From: Marthasterias glacialis
Taxonomy: Eukaryota; Echinodermata; Asteroidea; Forcipulatida; Asteriidae
Length of the DNA: 64,000 bases
Assembly (NCBI GenBank): GCA_911728455.2
Contig: OU452221.1
Coordinates: 2,694,290 to 2,758,289, forward strand
Direction: 5' to 3'
Made by a program: the position numbers and the translations under genes
Notes under the pieces: generated by a model
Databases searched by the model: none
What the model saw: the letters and a program-made list of their open reading frames with translations, nothing else
Told to the model about the DNA's origin: nothing
Shown here: piece by piece, positions 1 to 12,100 of the stretch
Layout of the letters: every line of letters begins with the position of its first letter
Position numbering within the stretch: position 1 is the stretch's first letter

Positions 1-128
1 GACAGGATGGGTTGGATTCCACGGGAAGAGAATTCTAGCAGCGTAGTCTCGGTAATCATGGAACGGGATACCCGAACCCTCTACATCGTTGCTCACCGTC
101 AAAACAGTAATCTGAAGCTCGGCAAAGG
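1..128 (-). CDS. PLXNA: Plexin exon 21 (partial): start of cytoplasmic GAP segment
   Basis: Completes codon 1335 and adds 42 codons, running off the window edge. Reads [20 protein letters not shown] then [16 protein letters not shown] and THPV. It aligns with human [20 protein letters not shown] and IPFLDYRTYAMRVLFPG..DHPV, the most conserved stretch at the N side of the plexin GAP domain. Acceptor TGATTTTAG. Several normally conserved positions differ. Confidence 0.94.
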
Positions 129-3100
129 CTAAAATCAGATTGGAATTGTAAATTTTATAAAAGTAAGAAAATAGAGTTAGCTGTTGCGAAATGCTGACCA
201 ACCAAAATGACCTATGGTATAAATGCCCCCACAAAATTTAATGGCCTGACGTTTTGACCCTAGCAGAGTCTTTCTCAAAAGGCTGAATGACAACACAAGC
301 ATTTTTTATAAAAAATATCAGTATTTCACACATTTTTACCATTAGGAATCTGGGCCCTATTTCAGACATAAAGAATGTCTGAGACCTTCACATCACACTG
401 ATATCAAGGCTGATATTTCAGTTGTCTTCACTTTGATTGCGGCTTCACTATTTCTGAACTTGAAGACGGTGTTTTCAAAAAGGCCTATTGACCCAATTAA
501 TCTGACGTTGCGCCATTTTGGGTGTCGGATTCCTTATGTGTTACAGTGCATTGCGCATTTTGGACAACACGTATGGTAAGATGCGCATCATATCTTGACA
601 TGCTCACAAAGTGGCACAACACGGGCAGACAGTAGCCAGGCACGATGCTGGATTGTTACCTCTGTTGAACCACTGCACCAACATCACATGCAGCTACTGT
701 CTGCCACGCTCACTTTTGTGGGAGTCGACCAGTAAGCAGGTTAACGCTGCATCGCCTAAAATGCCACATCACTGCATAACACACGGGGGACATTGACTCC
801 CAAAATGACACAACCAAGATTATTGTGATGACGATGTTAGGTGAATTGGCTCGATAAAAAAAGATTTCGTAAGAAAGTCTGCCGTCCTCTACTGACCATC
901 CTTGCATTCCTGTGCCACTCTCATCTCCATCTCGTCCCTCTGCATCTCCATCTTCTTGAAGCGTCTCTCGTTGGCGCTGATGCGACGACAGATGCAGACA
1001 ATGAAGAGGATGATGATGATGAGTAGGACTCCTCCGCACACTGCTCCGATGAGGATGTAAAGAGACACCTGCTGTGGGAGGTACCTCAGACGACCCACGG
1101 TGAAATTCAAGTTGCCATGTTGGACCTGGTATCATCATTTAAAAAGTTCAGAATGGGAGACCCTTGAATTACTATGTGACAGCAGACTTTCCAGGTAAAA
1201 TACATTATGCTATCTTATTTTAAAAAAATTGTGCACATGCCTGAAATTATTTTAACAATGGAAATTCACTGTATCTCCGCCGTCACTTTGCATCTTAATC
1301 AGGCGTCAGAGTTGATGTTGCACTAGACTACTCAGACATGACACTCCTCTGTTTGATTTTGATGGGTTTGGAATGGTAAAAGGTTTGGCAACTCACCCTG
1401 ACATCATAGATCTCAGCTCCTTGATCGTTATCTGGAACAACACACGTCAGGTTGTTTTCCTTCTGCATCAATGATACGCATTCCATACTCCCAACATAAA
1501 CATGGGCGTCATTTTCCTGGTAAGTTTGCTTCACATGACGGCCCTTAAAATGCAAAGATATAAAGATCAATACCACAATGCTGTTGTTTGTTTCTTTCTT
1601 TTTTTTAAGAAGCTTCTCAACTTTGGGAACTAACAGTGGATGGGAACTTGGGACTGTTCCAAGAGACACAGCTGACCTATGGATGTTCTGTGAGCGTTCC
1701 AGACATCAACACACACTGAGATAATCATAGGCAAGAAAAGACTTTTCTACATTTTTTGTTTCTGTTCATTTTAAAGGAAATGTTACAAATGGTACAAGAA
1801 CGCTTTTGAGCTTTTAACCATTCTCTTAGATAATGATAATTATGGAAACAAAAGTAAAAGCTGCTGTGTCAGCAGATGCTCCTGTAAACTTTCATCTTAC
1901 TGTCTTTGTATAACAATCCCCCCTCCTAAAAAAAAAAAACCTTCGGGAAACTTTAAGAAGAGCTTGGTACCTGAATTGTAATCATCGTCCGCTCTCCAAA
2001 CTGCACCTCCTTTTCCCCAAACGGAATATATGTCGGATCTAAATAAACGGTCATCTTGCCATAATCCTTGTACTCCTCAAGTCCATCTAAGATGAAGCCA
2101 TAGGTAGCCATACCCAGCTCAGGTGAGGATAGTCTTGAGTTGTTGCTTGGGGACAGCACATCACTAAAGTCCGGTGTCTTGCAAATCATTGACGTGTCTT
2201 TGACTTCGAAGCAGTTCTGTTTCAAACAAAAAGGTTTACTTTAACCAGTTCCTGTCAGGAATCTGCCAATTTTTTTCCGTCCAGCACTGACAGGATTATT
2301 TTCTCAGAATTGTTGGAATTATTTTACCTTGAGAGTACCGTTGCCACAAAGAAACTTTGATTTGACAGAGCCAAGAGAACAAACATTTTCTTTCTAGAAA
2401 ATGTCAAATTAACGCAGCGTGAATTGCAAAACCTCATCCGTGAGCTACGGATTGTTCCTTAATCCGGAACAAAGGCTGAATACTCGGTTCACTAGGACTT
2501 ACCTCCATTGAGCCAAAATACAAAGAATAAACAATGGATGTCTCTGGATGTCTCATAATCCTCTTCTTGGAACAAAAGGACAAAGGTCTGGAATTTGGGG
2601 TTACACAATAACCCTGCATAAAGGTTAAAATCGGTGTAATATTCAACTCTTTGTGAGGGTGAAACTAAGCATTACACGGCGTGTGCACACTCTGTGCATG
2701 CTCAGTAGTGGAATGTCTGGGTGACCTTTGTTCCAGGATTCAAATTTTACACAAAAATACAAAACGGATTTCACCTGTTCATTGGCATGGGAAAAAAATA
2801 ATGTCTTAAGACATCATCTGGCAGCCAACAGGTTAAAATCATAACACTAACGTATCATCATGTGCTGCTTAAGCCAAAAATAATATACATTACGTAAATC
2901 AAAATGATTGCAGAAACAACTGCTATTATAGGGTTCAATCTGGTCTCTCTCATCGCTGGGCACACTTGGTGGTCTAGGGGTTAAAAAATCTACTCCAGAA
3001 TGCTTTTCTTACAGTAAGCATTATGAAATAACTGTAGCTAAAAAAAAATGTCTGCCCCCAGAAAAAGAGCAGGAAACTACATAAGGATGAAGTGACAAGA

Positions 3101-6100
3101 AGAGCCTTGAATTTGGAGGAAGCAAATCAGAAGAAAAGTGAAAATGAACATTGGATAAGCAGAATGGTTAAGAGTTTTTTGTTTGTACGCACATGAAAGA
3201 GCAGGAAACTCTGTACTTACCGTGGTTTTATTTGCCAGAGGATCGGTCCCAACATAAAATACCATCTTCGGCTCTTGGATCACCTGTAAATGATCACCAG
3301 TCACCTCCACCAACAATCCACCACTAATAAGGAAAAGACAATTCTCCAATTAACCTTGACCCCTAGTGTCTTTGAATGAAGACCCTCGAAAATCCTCCAC
3401 TCGGTGGCAGCTCAACACTCAAATGTTTAGATTTGGGCACTGGGATGAGATTGGACGAGTGTGAACATTCCTGAAAAATGGCCTGTGTGTCTGGGTCCCC
3501 CTTATCCTAGACCCAGAACCTCTCAGATATTTCAACTCAGGAGGTTTACAGACTCTGTGCATCACCAGAATATACAAAACTACAGGTTCAGACACAATGT
3601 GGACTATTTCCTTCTCCCTTTGGTGATTGCTTTACTTCTTTCCAAAAAAAAAGGTCAAGGCTCAATGAGATATGGAGAAAATCCTGAAATCAGGAAAAAT
3701 CCTGAGCAATCACATGCCTGTTGGGTAAGATTGGTATGGGCAAGATTGTTATTTGGGCCTGCACTACCATATCAGTCAGATCAATTCCTGAAATGGATTT
3801 AGGAGGGTTCTTAAAAATTAACAAACAAAATTAAAACAAAGCGGGGATAAAGAATGTAACAAGATGGTGAATGCTGTAATAATAATAATAATAATAACAA
3901 GTTCTTATATAGCGCATTTCACAATAACGTCTCAATGGCCTTTACATTGGTGCCCTGGTCATTGTGCCAATAACATTCCTGTAATCTTTCTCAGCTCCCT
4001 GGGGATTATACAGTCGGAGCTGCCGTGGCGCTCCAAAGGCTTTTTCAAACACAATATCAACCTCTACCCTCACAGGTACCCATTTATACTCCTAGGTGAA
4101 GAGAAGCAATTATAGTATAGCATCTTGCTCAAAGACACAAGTGTCATGACCGGGACTCGAACTCACACCCCGATGACTTGACCACCAAAATTTGAGTCCG
4201 GTGCACTAAACCACTCGGCCATGACACGCTACTAAAGACCCCTCAGAACAATGTTCTTTTGTTCTCTAGTATAAGTTTACAAGATTGAACATTTCAACAC
4301 TTTCTCCTTCTCTTAGTTGGGATTAACTCACCTTAGTATAGTGGTCATCCGATTCAAATTGCTTATTACAGGGTTGGCTGCGTATGAGAAGTTACACTGA
4401 CACCTGACCTCACCGAGGTCATCAAAGGTCATCATGACCTCACCCTCAGTGCCTTCCTCAGACTGTGATGTTATGCAGCTAATCTGGGAGGACACACTGC
4501 ATAGCATAAAAACAAAACAAATGAATACCAATCTTTTTCAGTTGTAGATTGGGGTGTTGGTGCTGGGATATAGGTTTTACAAGTTCATAACACACACACA
4601 AATAAAGGGGAAATTATCCTGATCTTTATGAAGAGCAACAATTGTTATCAGCCTGATGTTTTGATCCAACCAGTCTTTCTCAAAGTTCTTTCTCAGATTA
4701 TTTTGGCGAGCTTGACCAGAAATGAACTTCTGACGTAGAATTCACCAACCAAAACAATTTCCAAAAGCTATGTGCAAAACGTATCAGTGAACAGAAACAT
4801 TTTGTGACGAAGGTACATCTCTTGAAAGTCATGTTCTTTATTTTATTTTTTCCATGCATACTCAAGTCTTTATAATTTTAATTTTATTAACAATAGTGGA
4901 TGAGTAAGTTAGTTTGTTAAATCCGCCATCTTGAAACCAAGCCCAACTGAACCACTGCCTAGGTTACTTTTTGTCTGGAACAGCTATGTCACCTGGCACA
5001 ACTTAACTCATGAAAATGCTTAACCAATGACCATGATTTATCAATCATGTATCTGGTCAGAGTTTGCCAAAGGTGCCCCTGGAGAAGTATATGATATTTG
5101 AAGAATGTTTTAAGAAGACAAGCCTTGTTCCAATTTCATAGAGCTGTTTAAGCACAAAAAGTACCTTAAAGCACAACAAAATTATGCTTACCACAATAAA
5201 GTTACCAGCCAAAACACCATGTCACATGTACCATTTGTGACTGGTATCTTGCTCCTTTCTGCTAAGCAGAAAATTGTTAAGCTATATTTCCTGCTTAGGC
5301 AGCTCTAGGACAGAAGTGATAGGACTTACTTTGTGGGTCCAACCAGACTACAAGGCATGCCTGCTGCTATGATACTTCGACGACTTCCTGCATTCAGGTC
5401 GGTGCCAGACAACGTGACCCTGGTTCCACCAGACTCTGGTCCAAAGGCCGGACAGGAGGAGTTTATTACCGGAACCTTCCGAGAGAAAACAGGAATTTGA
5501 GGTTAATTTATGCGATGAGATTACCTGCTAGGTGAAGATCGAAAAGAGAGGGACACTCATTAAGATGGTGGTGGTGGTAGATCAATATAGGGTTTGTTGT
5601 GCAATATCCACATGGTATACAGCAAACCAAAACCCATACCAGTATATTTGTTCCCCTTAAAAATAATAGCAAGTCCCGCACATATTTGAACATTTATGGT
5701 GTGTCATGGGCGGGTGGTCTAGTGCACCGGACTCAAGTTCTGGTCATTAAGTCGTCGGGGTGTTGGTTCGAATCCCGGTCGTAACACTTGTGTCCTTACC
5801 ATCCCAAATCCTTCTATTGACCCCTTGCACGCACATCACATGCAGTGACTGTCCCATGCTCACCATCTTGGAAGTCAATACGTGAAAATGCCAGATCGCC
5901 TTAAATGCACACTGTATAACAGACAGGGACATTGGCTTCCAAAATTGCGCAACCAAGTTTATTGTGGTGATGACCTCAGGTGAATTGGGTCAATATCCTC
6001 TTTGCCAAAATAAAAGATTCAGAAGGACCGAGGGTTGTAGGCCAAAATAACAATTGTTTATCACTAGGTCTGGCATTCCAATCTTATCCAAGTCCAAACA

Positions 6101-9100
6101 ATTTGGTGTGGAGTGACATAGGAGAGGAGGATATTGGGGAATTGAGGTCACATGTAGGAAAAAAATGCAAAGGGAGTAAGGATTAATGGAGTCCAACGAT
6201 TGAACATGCGCAAAACTTGCTCAGTGTATTCAACAATGATTCAAGTAACCAATATACTCACCACGTATGTAAAGTTGTCTCTGGAGATGGCCTCTTCCAT
6301 TGCATTGTTTTTGCCTAACATCACTCTGACAGGTCCAGCAGTAACATTTATACTTTCACCGGTCAGGCAGACGATTCTGTTGCAGAGGGAAACCAACGTT
6401 TTAATTCATACAGATGCTTAAGCAAAAAAGATTGCTCAATATTTTTCTGCTAAGCAAAAGTAAGCAGGACACCAGTCACATTCTGTACACATGATAAGGT
6501 GTTTTGGCTAGTATCTTTATTCTAGTAAGCAAAACTGTTTTGTGCTAAGCTACTTTTTTTTTCTTAAGCGGCTCTATGAAATTGACCCTAGCTGGTTTGC
6601 TACAAAATGTATACTGCAATTTGTTATCGCGCATTAAGGCAAAACCCTCAACAGGTTTTGGATTGGATTTGTTTGGCCTTGCAGCATCATTGTGATTTTT
6701 TTGTGAAACAACATTCAGTTTGACAACCTCAGAATTGATTTATAACAGTGGTCAATTTAAAATTACAAATTGAAAATGTCACAGAATATAATGATCTTTG
6801 ATATCTTCACTTGGCCCATTTTAGGTAATTTACAGACTCTCTTCATCAACTTAAATGAAACAAAACAGGTTTGGACATGAAACAAGCCATGTCTCTCTCC
6901 TGTTGCAATCAGTTCGTGCTTGTAAGGAACACTGAAAGACAAAGGTAAATCTATGAAAAGAAACCATGACAGCGAGAAAAAATCCCTGGCATAATGGCTG
7001 GACCTACCTCTCTGCCTCGCTGTAATCTTGAACCTCACAGTTGATTCCCGCTACACTGATCTGACGAACATCCTCTTTGATCTGCCCTAAGTTGTAACCC
7101 AAGATAGTCAGGTTGGTGTTACCTTTTGTATGACCACTTCGAGGATGAAACTAAAAAAAAGGGAAAGAGACAAGATGAAAATTTATTCTGAGGAAAAGGA
7201 CAGAACAGAACCAGTAATGAAAATAAATCTGTGAGATCAAACAAAAACTGAAGTTTTTAATTTCATTGTAAAAATATCTTCAGGCCTGATAATTCAGGAA
7301 GACAACTGAAGCAATTGCCTCCATGCCCCTGGCCACTGCCTTGGTGCCCCTTAAAAACTTACATTTCCCTCACAGGGGTGCCCTTTACCAAGGGAAAATT
7401 GCCTTGCCCTTACATGAACAGATCATCAGGCCTGCACATTTAACCAAATAAGCGCCAGACAAGGATTTCACAGAGCTGCTTCAGCACCAAAAAGAAGCTA
7501 TGCGCAACAAAATTATGCTTACCACAATAAGGTTACCAGCCAAAATACCATTTCACATGTAGCTTCTGTGCCTGGTATACTGCTCATTTAGCTTAGCAGG
7601 AAATTGTTAAGCCATATTTTCTACTTGAGCAGCTCTATGTAATTGAGCCCATGGACCAAGTTTACGAAACCCAACAAGACCAGTAGGATTTGAAACTTTG
7701 CACGGTGAGAATACATTCTAGTGAGGTTTGCAGAGACACCATGTAAAACTCTCTCTCTCTATGAGTTGTGGTGGTTCTGAAAAGAACCGAGAGTTTAACA
7801 ACTCAATGTTTTCGAGACCACTTCATATGTGGACTTTTTCAAGGCTGCTTTTTTCTCAAGATAAATTGAAATAAACACTGGAAAACATGTTTTTCTGAAA
7901 ACCAACCGGTAGACTTGGCAGCCATCTTGTTTTCCCCAAATGTAACAAACTTAGGGTGGAAGGAGAAAAAAAAAACCAGAAACCATCTGGTCCCTTTTTA
8001 TAAAATACATATGATAACTCTTATTTTCATTGTGTATTCAGAGAACCTGACAAGGTTGGCCAAACCGATTTAATGAGGATTTGTCACAGAATTGATAATG
8101 CAAAAACAATGCCACTAAATTGAAGGAAATAACCTTGCTAGTCAGCATGATTAATTTGACGCCTGTACACAAATCCCAAGTTGTTACAATCCAAAACAAC
8201 ACTAGGTTTAGGGTCATGTGGAAGTCCTTAATTCCAAAAGGGATTTAAGGCTTTGTAACGAGAGATACAGGGAAACTTACTCCACGGAGAATTTAACAAA
8301 ACCAGCAGTGGCTTTTTGAAGTTCACCTTATGAATGAGCAGAACGCCAAGGCAAAACACTTTAATCCGTAATTTCAGTTCACCAGATCTTGAAAATATCT
8401 CTGATTCCTAACAGATTATTTATCTTCAGACCAATGTTCTCCGATTTCCAAAACAAAGGTGAAACTATCATATTCAAGAATTTGACGATATCCCTGTCCT
8501 CTAAATCCTTCAATAGAAGCGTTTTTTTTAGTGAATCCTTGACATAAGTATATTTTCATTTGTCTGACAGTTAATCTTGTCAGCCCACACTCCCTAACCA
8601 TGAGACAGAAAGACAAACAACCAAGCCAATGACCTACCGAACAGACAGCAGGATCAGGACATGAGTCTGTCCCACCTAGCCATGCCCACCACTGACCAAC
8701 GTCACACTGTGACTCAATGGAACACACCGGGGAACTCTCACACCACCCACACTCAAACTAGAAGGCAATGAACAGACAGACAAACAAACAAACCTACCAA
8801 GCTGACAGCAGGATCAGGTCATAAGTCTGTCCCATTCAGCCACGTCCCCTGCTGGCTAACTTTACACTGTGACTCCATGGAACACACAGAGAAATTCTCA
8901 CACCAACTACATTCCAACTATCTATGAACAGACAGATAGACAGACAAAAAAACTGACCAACAAACAACCTACAGAGTTGACAGCAGGATCAGGACATAAG
9001 TCTGTTCCATTCAGCCACGCCCCTCATACCAATGTCGCACTGTGACTCTGTGAAACACAGAGAAACTCTCAAACCGACTGCATTCCAACTATCTATGAAC

Positions 9101-12100
9101 AGACAGACAGACAAAAAAACAGACCAACAAACAACCTACCGAGCTGACCGCAGGATCAGGACATAAGTCTGTTCCATTCAGCCATGCCCCCTGCTGGCCA
9201 ATGTCACACCGCGACGCCATGGAACACACTTTAGAACTCTCACACCAACCACAAGCAAACTTGGCATCCAGCATGAGGCATTTGCCGCAGTTAGTTCTTG
9301 ACACTGCACACTTGTAGAGGGTAACTGCAACAAAAAAGGAAAAGACAAACTTTTTCTTAGTGCAATTTAAGACAGATTTCAAAACTGGCCATCCATTTAC
9401 ATTTTAAGATTTCTGAGCCCCCCCCCCCCCAATTGTGAATGGGTTTGCTAAAGAAAGTAATTAGAAATCAACGTTTCATTTTAAATTCAAAAACAAAAAC
9501 TAAAGGGAAGAAAAATGGTTAAAAGAAAAACAATTCTTGAAATTAAAAATTGAGGAGTTTTTGAAATTGAAAATTGGGGGTTGGTCAAACAATCGATTAT
9601 TCTGATAAATCTAAATGGCCTCTTCATGATAAATCCATGCAGGTGTCCTGTGCCAGTTTTTTCGGCCATTACTGGGATGCAAACAAGCCCGACGTTCATT
9701 TTGCTTTTAATGCATCACAAGCATCTACAACCAATGATGTTGACGCAACTACCCAAAATGCATGACGCGAGTTCAAATCCTTCTCTCTATGCAGGGCGTA
9801 TGCCTCCTGATAATGGCTGAAAACACGGGTAAGGACATATGAAATTGACCTATAGTGGATTGGTCTGCGTAACCATTAATCAACTTGAAAACAAAATTAA
9901 GATGAAATCTATAGTTTCGACCTAGATTTTCCTGGAAAGAAATGATCTGGTGTCAGTCCCTCCCCCCCCCCCCCCCGAGTTTCGGCCCAGGTGTCCCTAG
10001 ATATCCTAGGCCTTTCTAACCTGACCCTTTCAAGAAAAAACCTTGAACTTTACTTCAAAACACTGAACTACTAAAAATAAAATGAACTGTCAAAAAGATT
10101 ACATACTTTTCAATTCACAGAGTTTCATATTTCATTGGTATTATGGTTTTATAAACACGACGCAGTCTGTGATCGGCCCCAACAGGCACTTTTGTGGTCA
10201 CTTACAGACGCCAAAGGTGTATTACACCTGGCATCAAATTTAAGGACATTTCACGTTTCACAGAATTTTTACTCCAATATTGCCACTGGAATATTCACCA
10301 CTTCCTCTCTTAGGATTTTTTAAAAAAGTTTCCGCGTATGAAACTACATGTAGCACGAACTCCCCCTTCTCTTAAATAGTACAACAATTTCACAGCTGAG
10401 TGGCTAGCACACGAGGCTCAAGCCTAGCTGTTAGCAGAGTGTAGGTTCAGGTCCCAGTCGTGGCACTTATGTCCCTCAAGCCCCAGCTCAACGTTGGTAA
10501 GAAGAAAAACATAAATGTCAACAGATATACATATACCTTACATGGTATGAAGATAATTGTTTTTATGTAATAAATAAGTCCCAAAATTAGTTTTCGTCTC
10601 TGTGAGATGAAAACTCTGCCTATAGAAATGCGTACACAAATGCTGAATGCATTTTTACCGTTTTCTCGCAAATGAAACAACGAAATGAGCTGACATTTTC
10701 ACAGGTTGGTTTTATCACATATATCTTGATTTGTGCAAAGAACGGAAGCATTTACAGTCAGTTTACAAATGTTGAGCTGGGGCTTTAAGCAAGACCCTTA
10801 ACCATAATTTGCCTGTCCTTCGGATGGGACGTAAAGCTCTAGGTTTCATGTGTTTTGTAACGCACGAAATTCTTCAACATGCATGTTAAAGAACCGAGAA
10901 CACTTGTTCTTATATAGCGCATTTCACAATAACGTCTCAATGGCCTTTACATTAGTGCCCTGGTCATTGGGCCAGAAACATTCCTGTAATCTTCAGCTCC
11001 CTGGGGAGTATACAGCCTCGAGCTGCCGTGGCGCTCCGAAGGCTTTTTCAAACACAATATCAACCTCTACCCTTGCAGGTACCCATTTATACCCCTGGGT
11101 GAAGATAGGCAATTATAGTAAAGCATCTTGCTCAAGGACACAAGTGTCATGACCGGGACTCGAACCCACACCCCCGATGACTTGACCACCAGAACTTGAG
11201 TCAGGTGCACTAAACCGCTCGGCCATGACATGCCACTAAGAGAAGGGGGTTGCCTCGGTGTGTCCAGTATGGTTGGCTACAGATTGTTCCGCAATATCTT
11301 GCAAACCCTTACAAGATGCTTTATAAATGAGTTTCATAATTCAAAATGACACTGATGTACACCTGTCGTAAAGTAATGAGTGATTTGAGACACCTGCAGG
11401 CTGAAAATTGTTATTATTATTTACGAATCTTGAAGGATATTAGAATCTTACCTTCTATGTTGGATGGGTTGTCCAGGAGAAACTTTCCTTCATTCCATCT
11501 CACGCTGACCTCAGCCTTTATAAAACTTTCATTTAAAGTGTAGTTGTACTGTGTGAATCGAACAAGTCCATCAATTTGAAGTTATTAGTATTTTTTTTGT
11601 TCATTTCTCTGAACAAAATTATATGAATAACACAACAAAATGCACAAGAATTAAGAAATATTAGATGTGGAGAAGGCTAGACTGAGGAGGAAAATAATAA
11701 GAATTTTTCCTATAACCGAAAGGTTCAGTCTGCCTATAAAAAAAGTTTTTAAAAGGATCAGACAAGCATTTACACAGTATACATTTAAAAACATTAACAT
11801 TTAGAGACTTTAAGTTGTATCACTGTTGACTGTCACTTTAAATAAAGACGTAGATGTTAAACAACAAGTATCGATGGGCAATGAGTTCCACAAGGCAGGC
11901 AGGCTATGTAAAAAAGAATACTTTAAACTGTTACATCTAGAAAAAGGAATTTTGAATGTAGGAAAATCTCTACGTTGGTTGATTTGAAACAAAGAGTTGT
12001 CAATTATAAAATATTTGTGCTTATAATATATTTGATAACAAAAACATAGACTCAACAGTTTTTTCCTTGATTCAAGCTATATAAGAGTTAGTTGAAAAAA

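Noticed and set aside
611-1138. Overlapping plus- and minus-strand frames around the membrane exon
   Set aside because: Shadows of exon 20 or of the palindromic element; only the minus frame at 897-1125 fits the plexin exon chain.
2503-2594. Alternative acceptor (AAATTCCAG) within exon 17
   Set aside because: It gives a phase that does not join exon 16 to exon 18 in frame, whereas the TTTATGCAG acceptor does.
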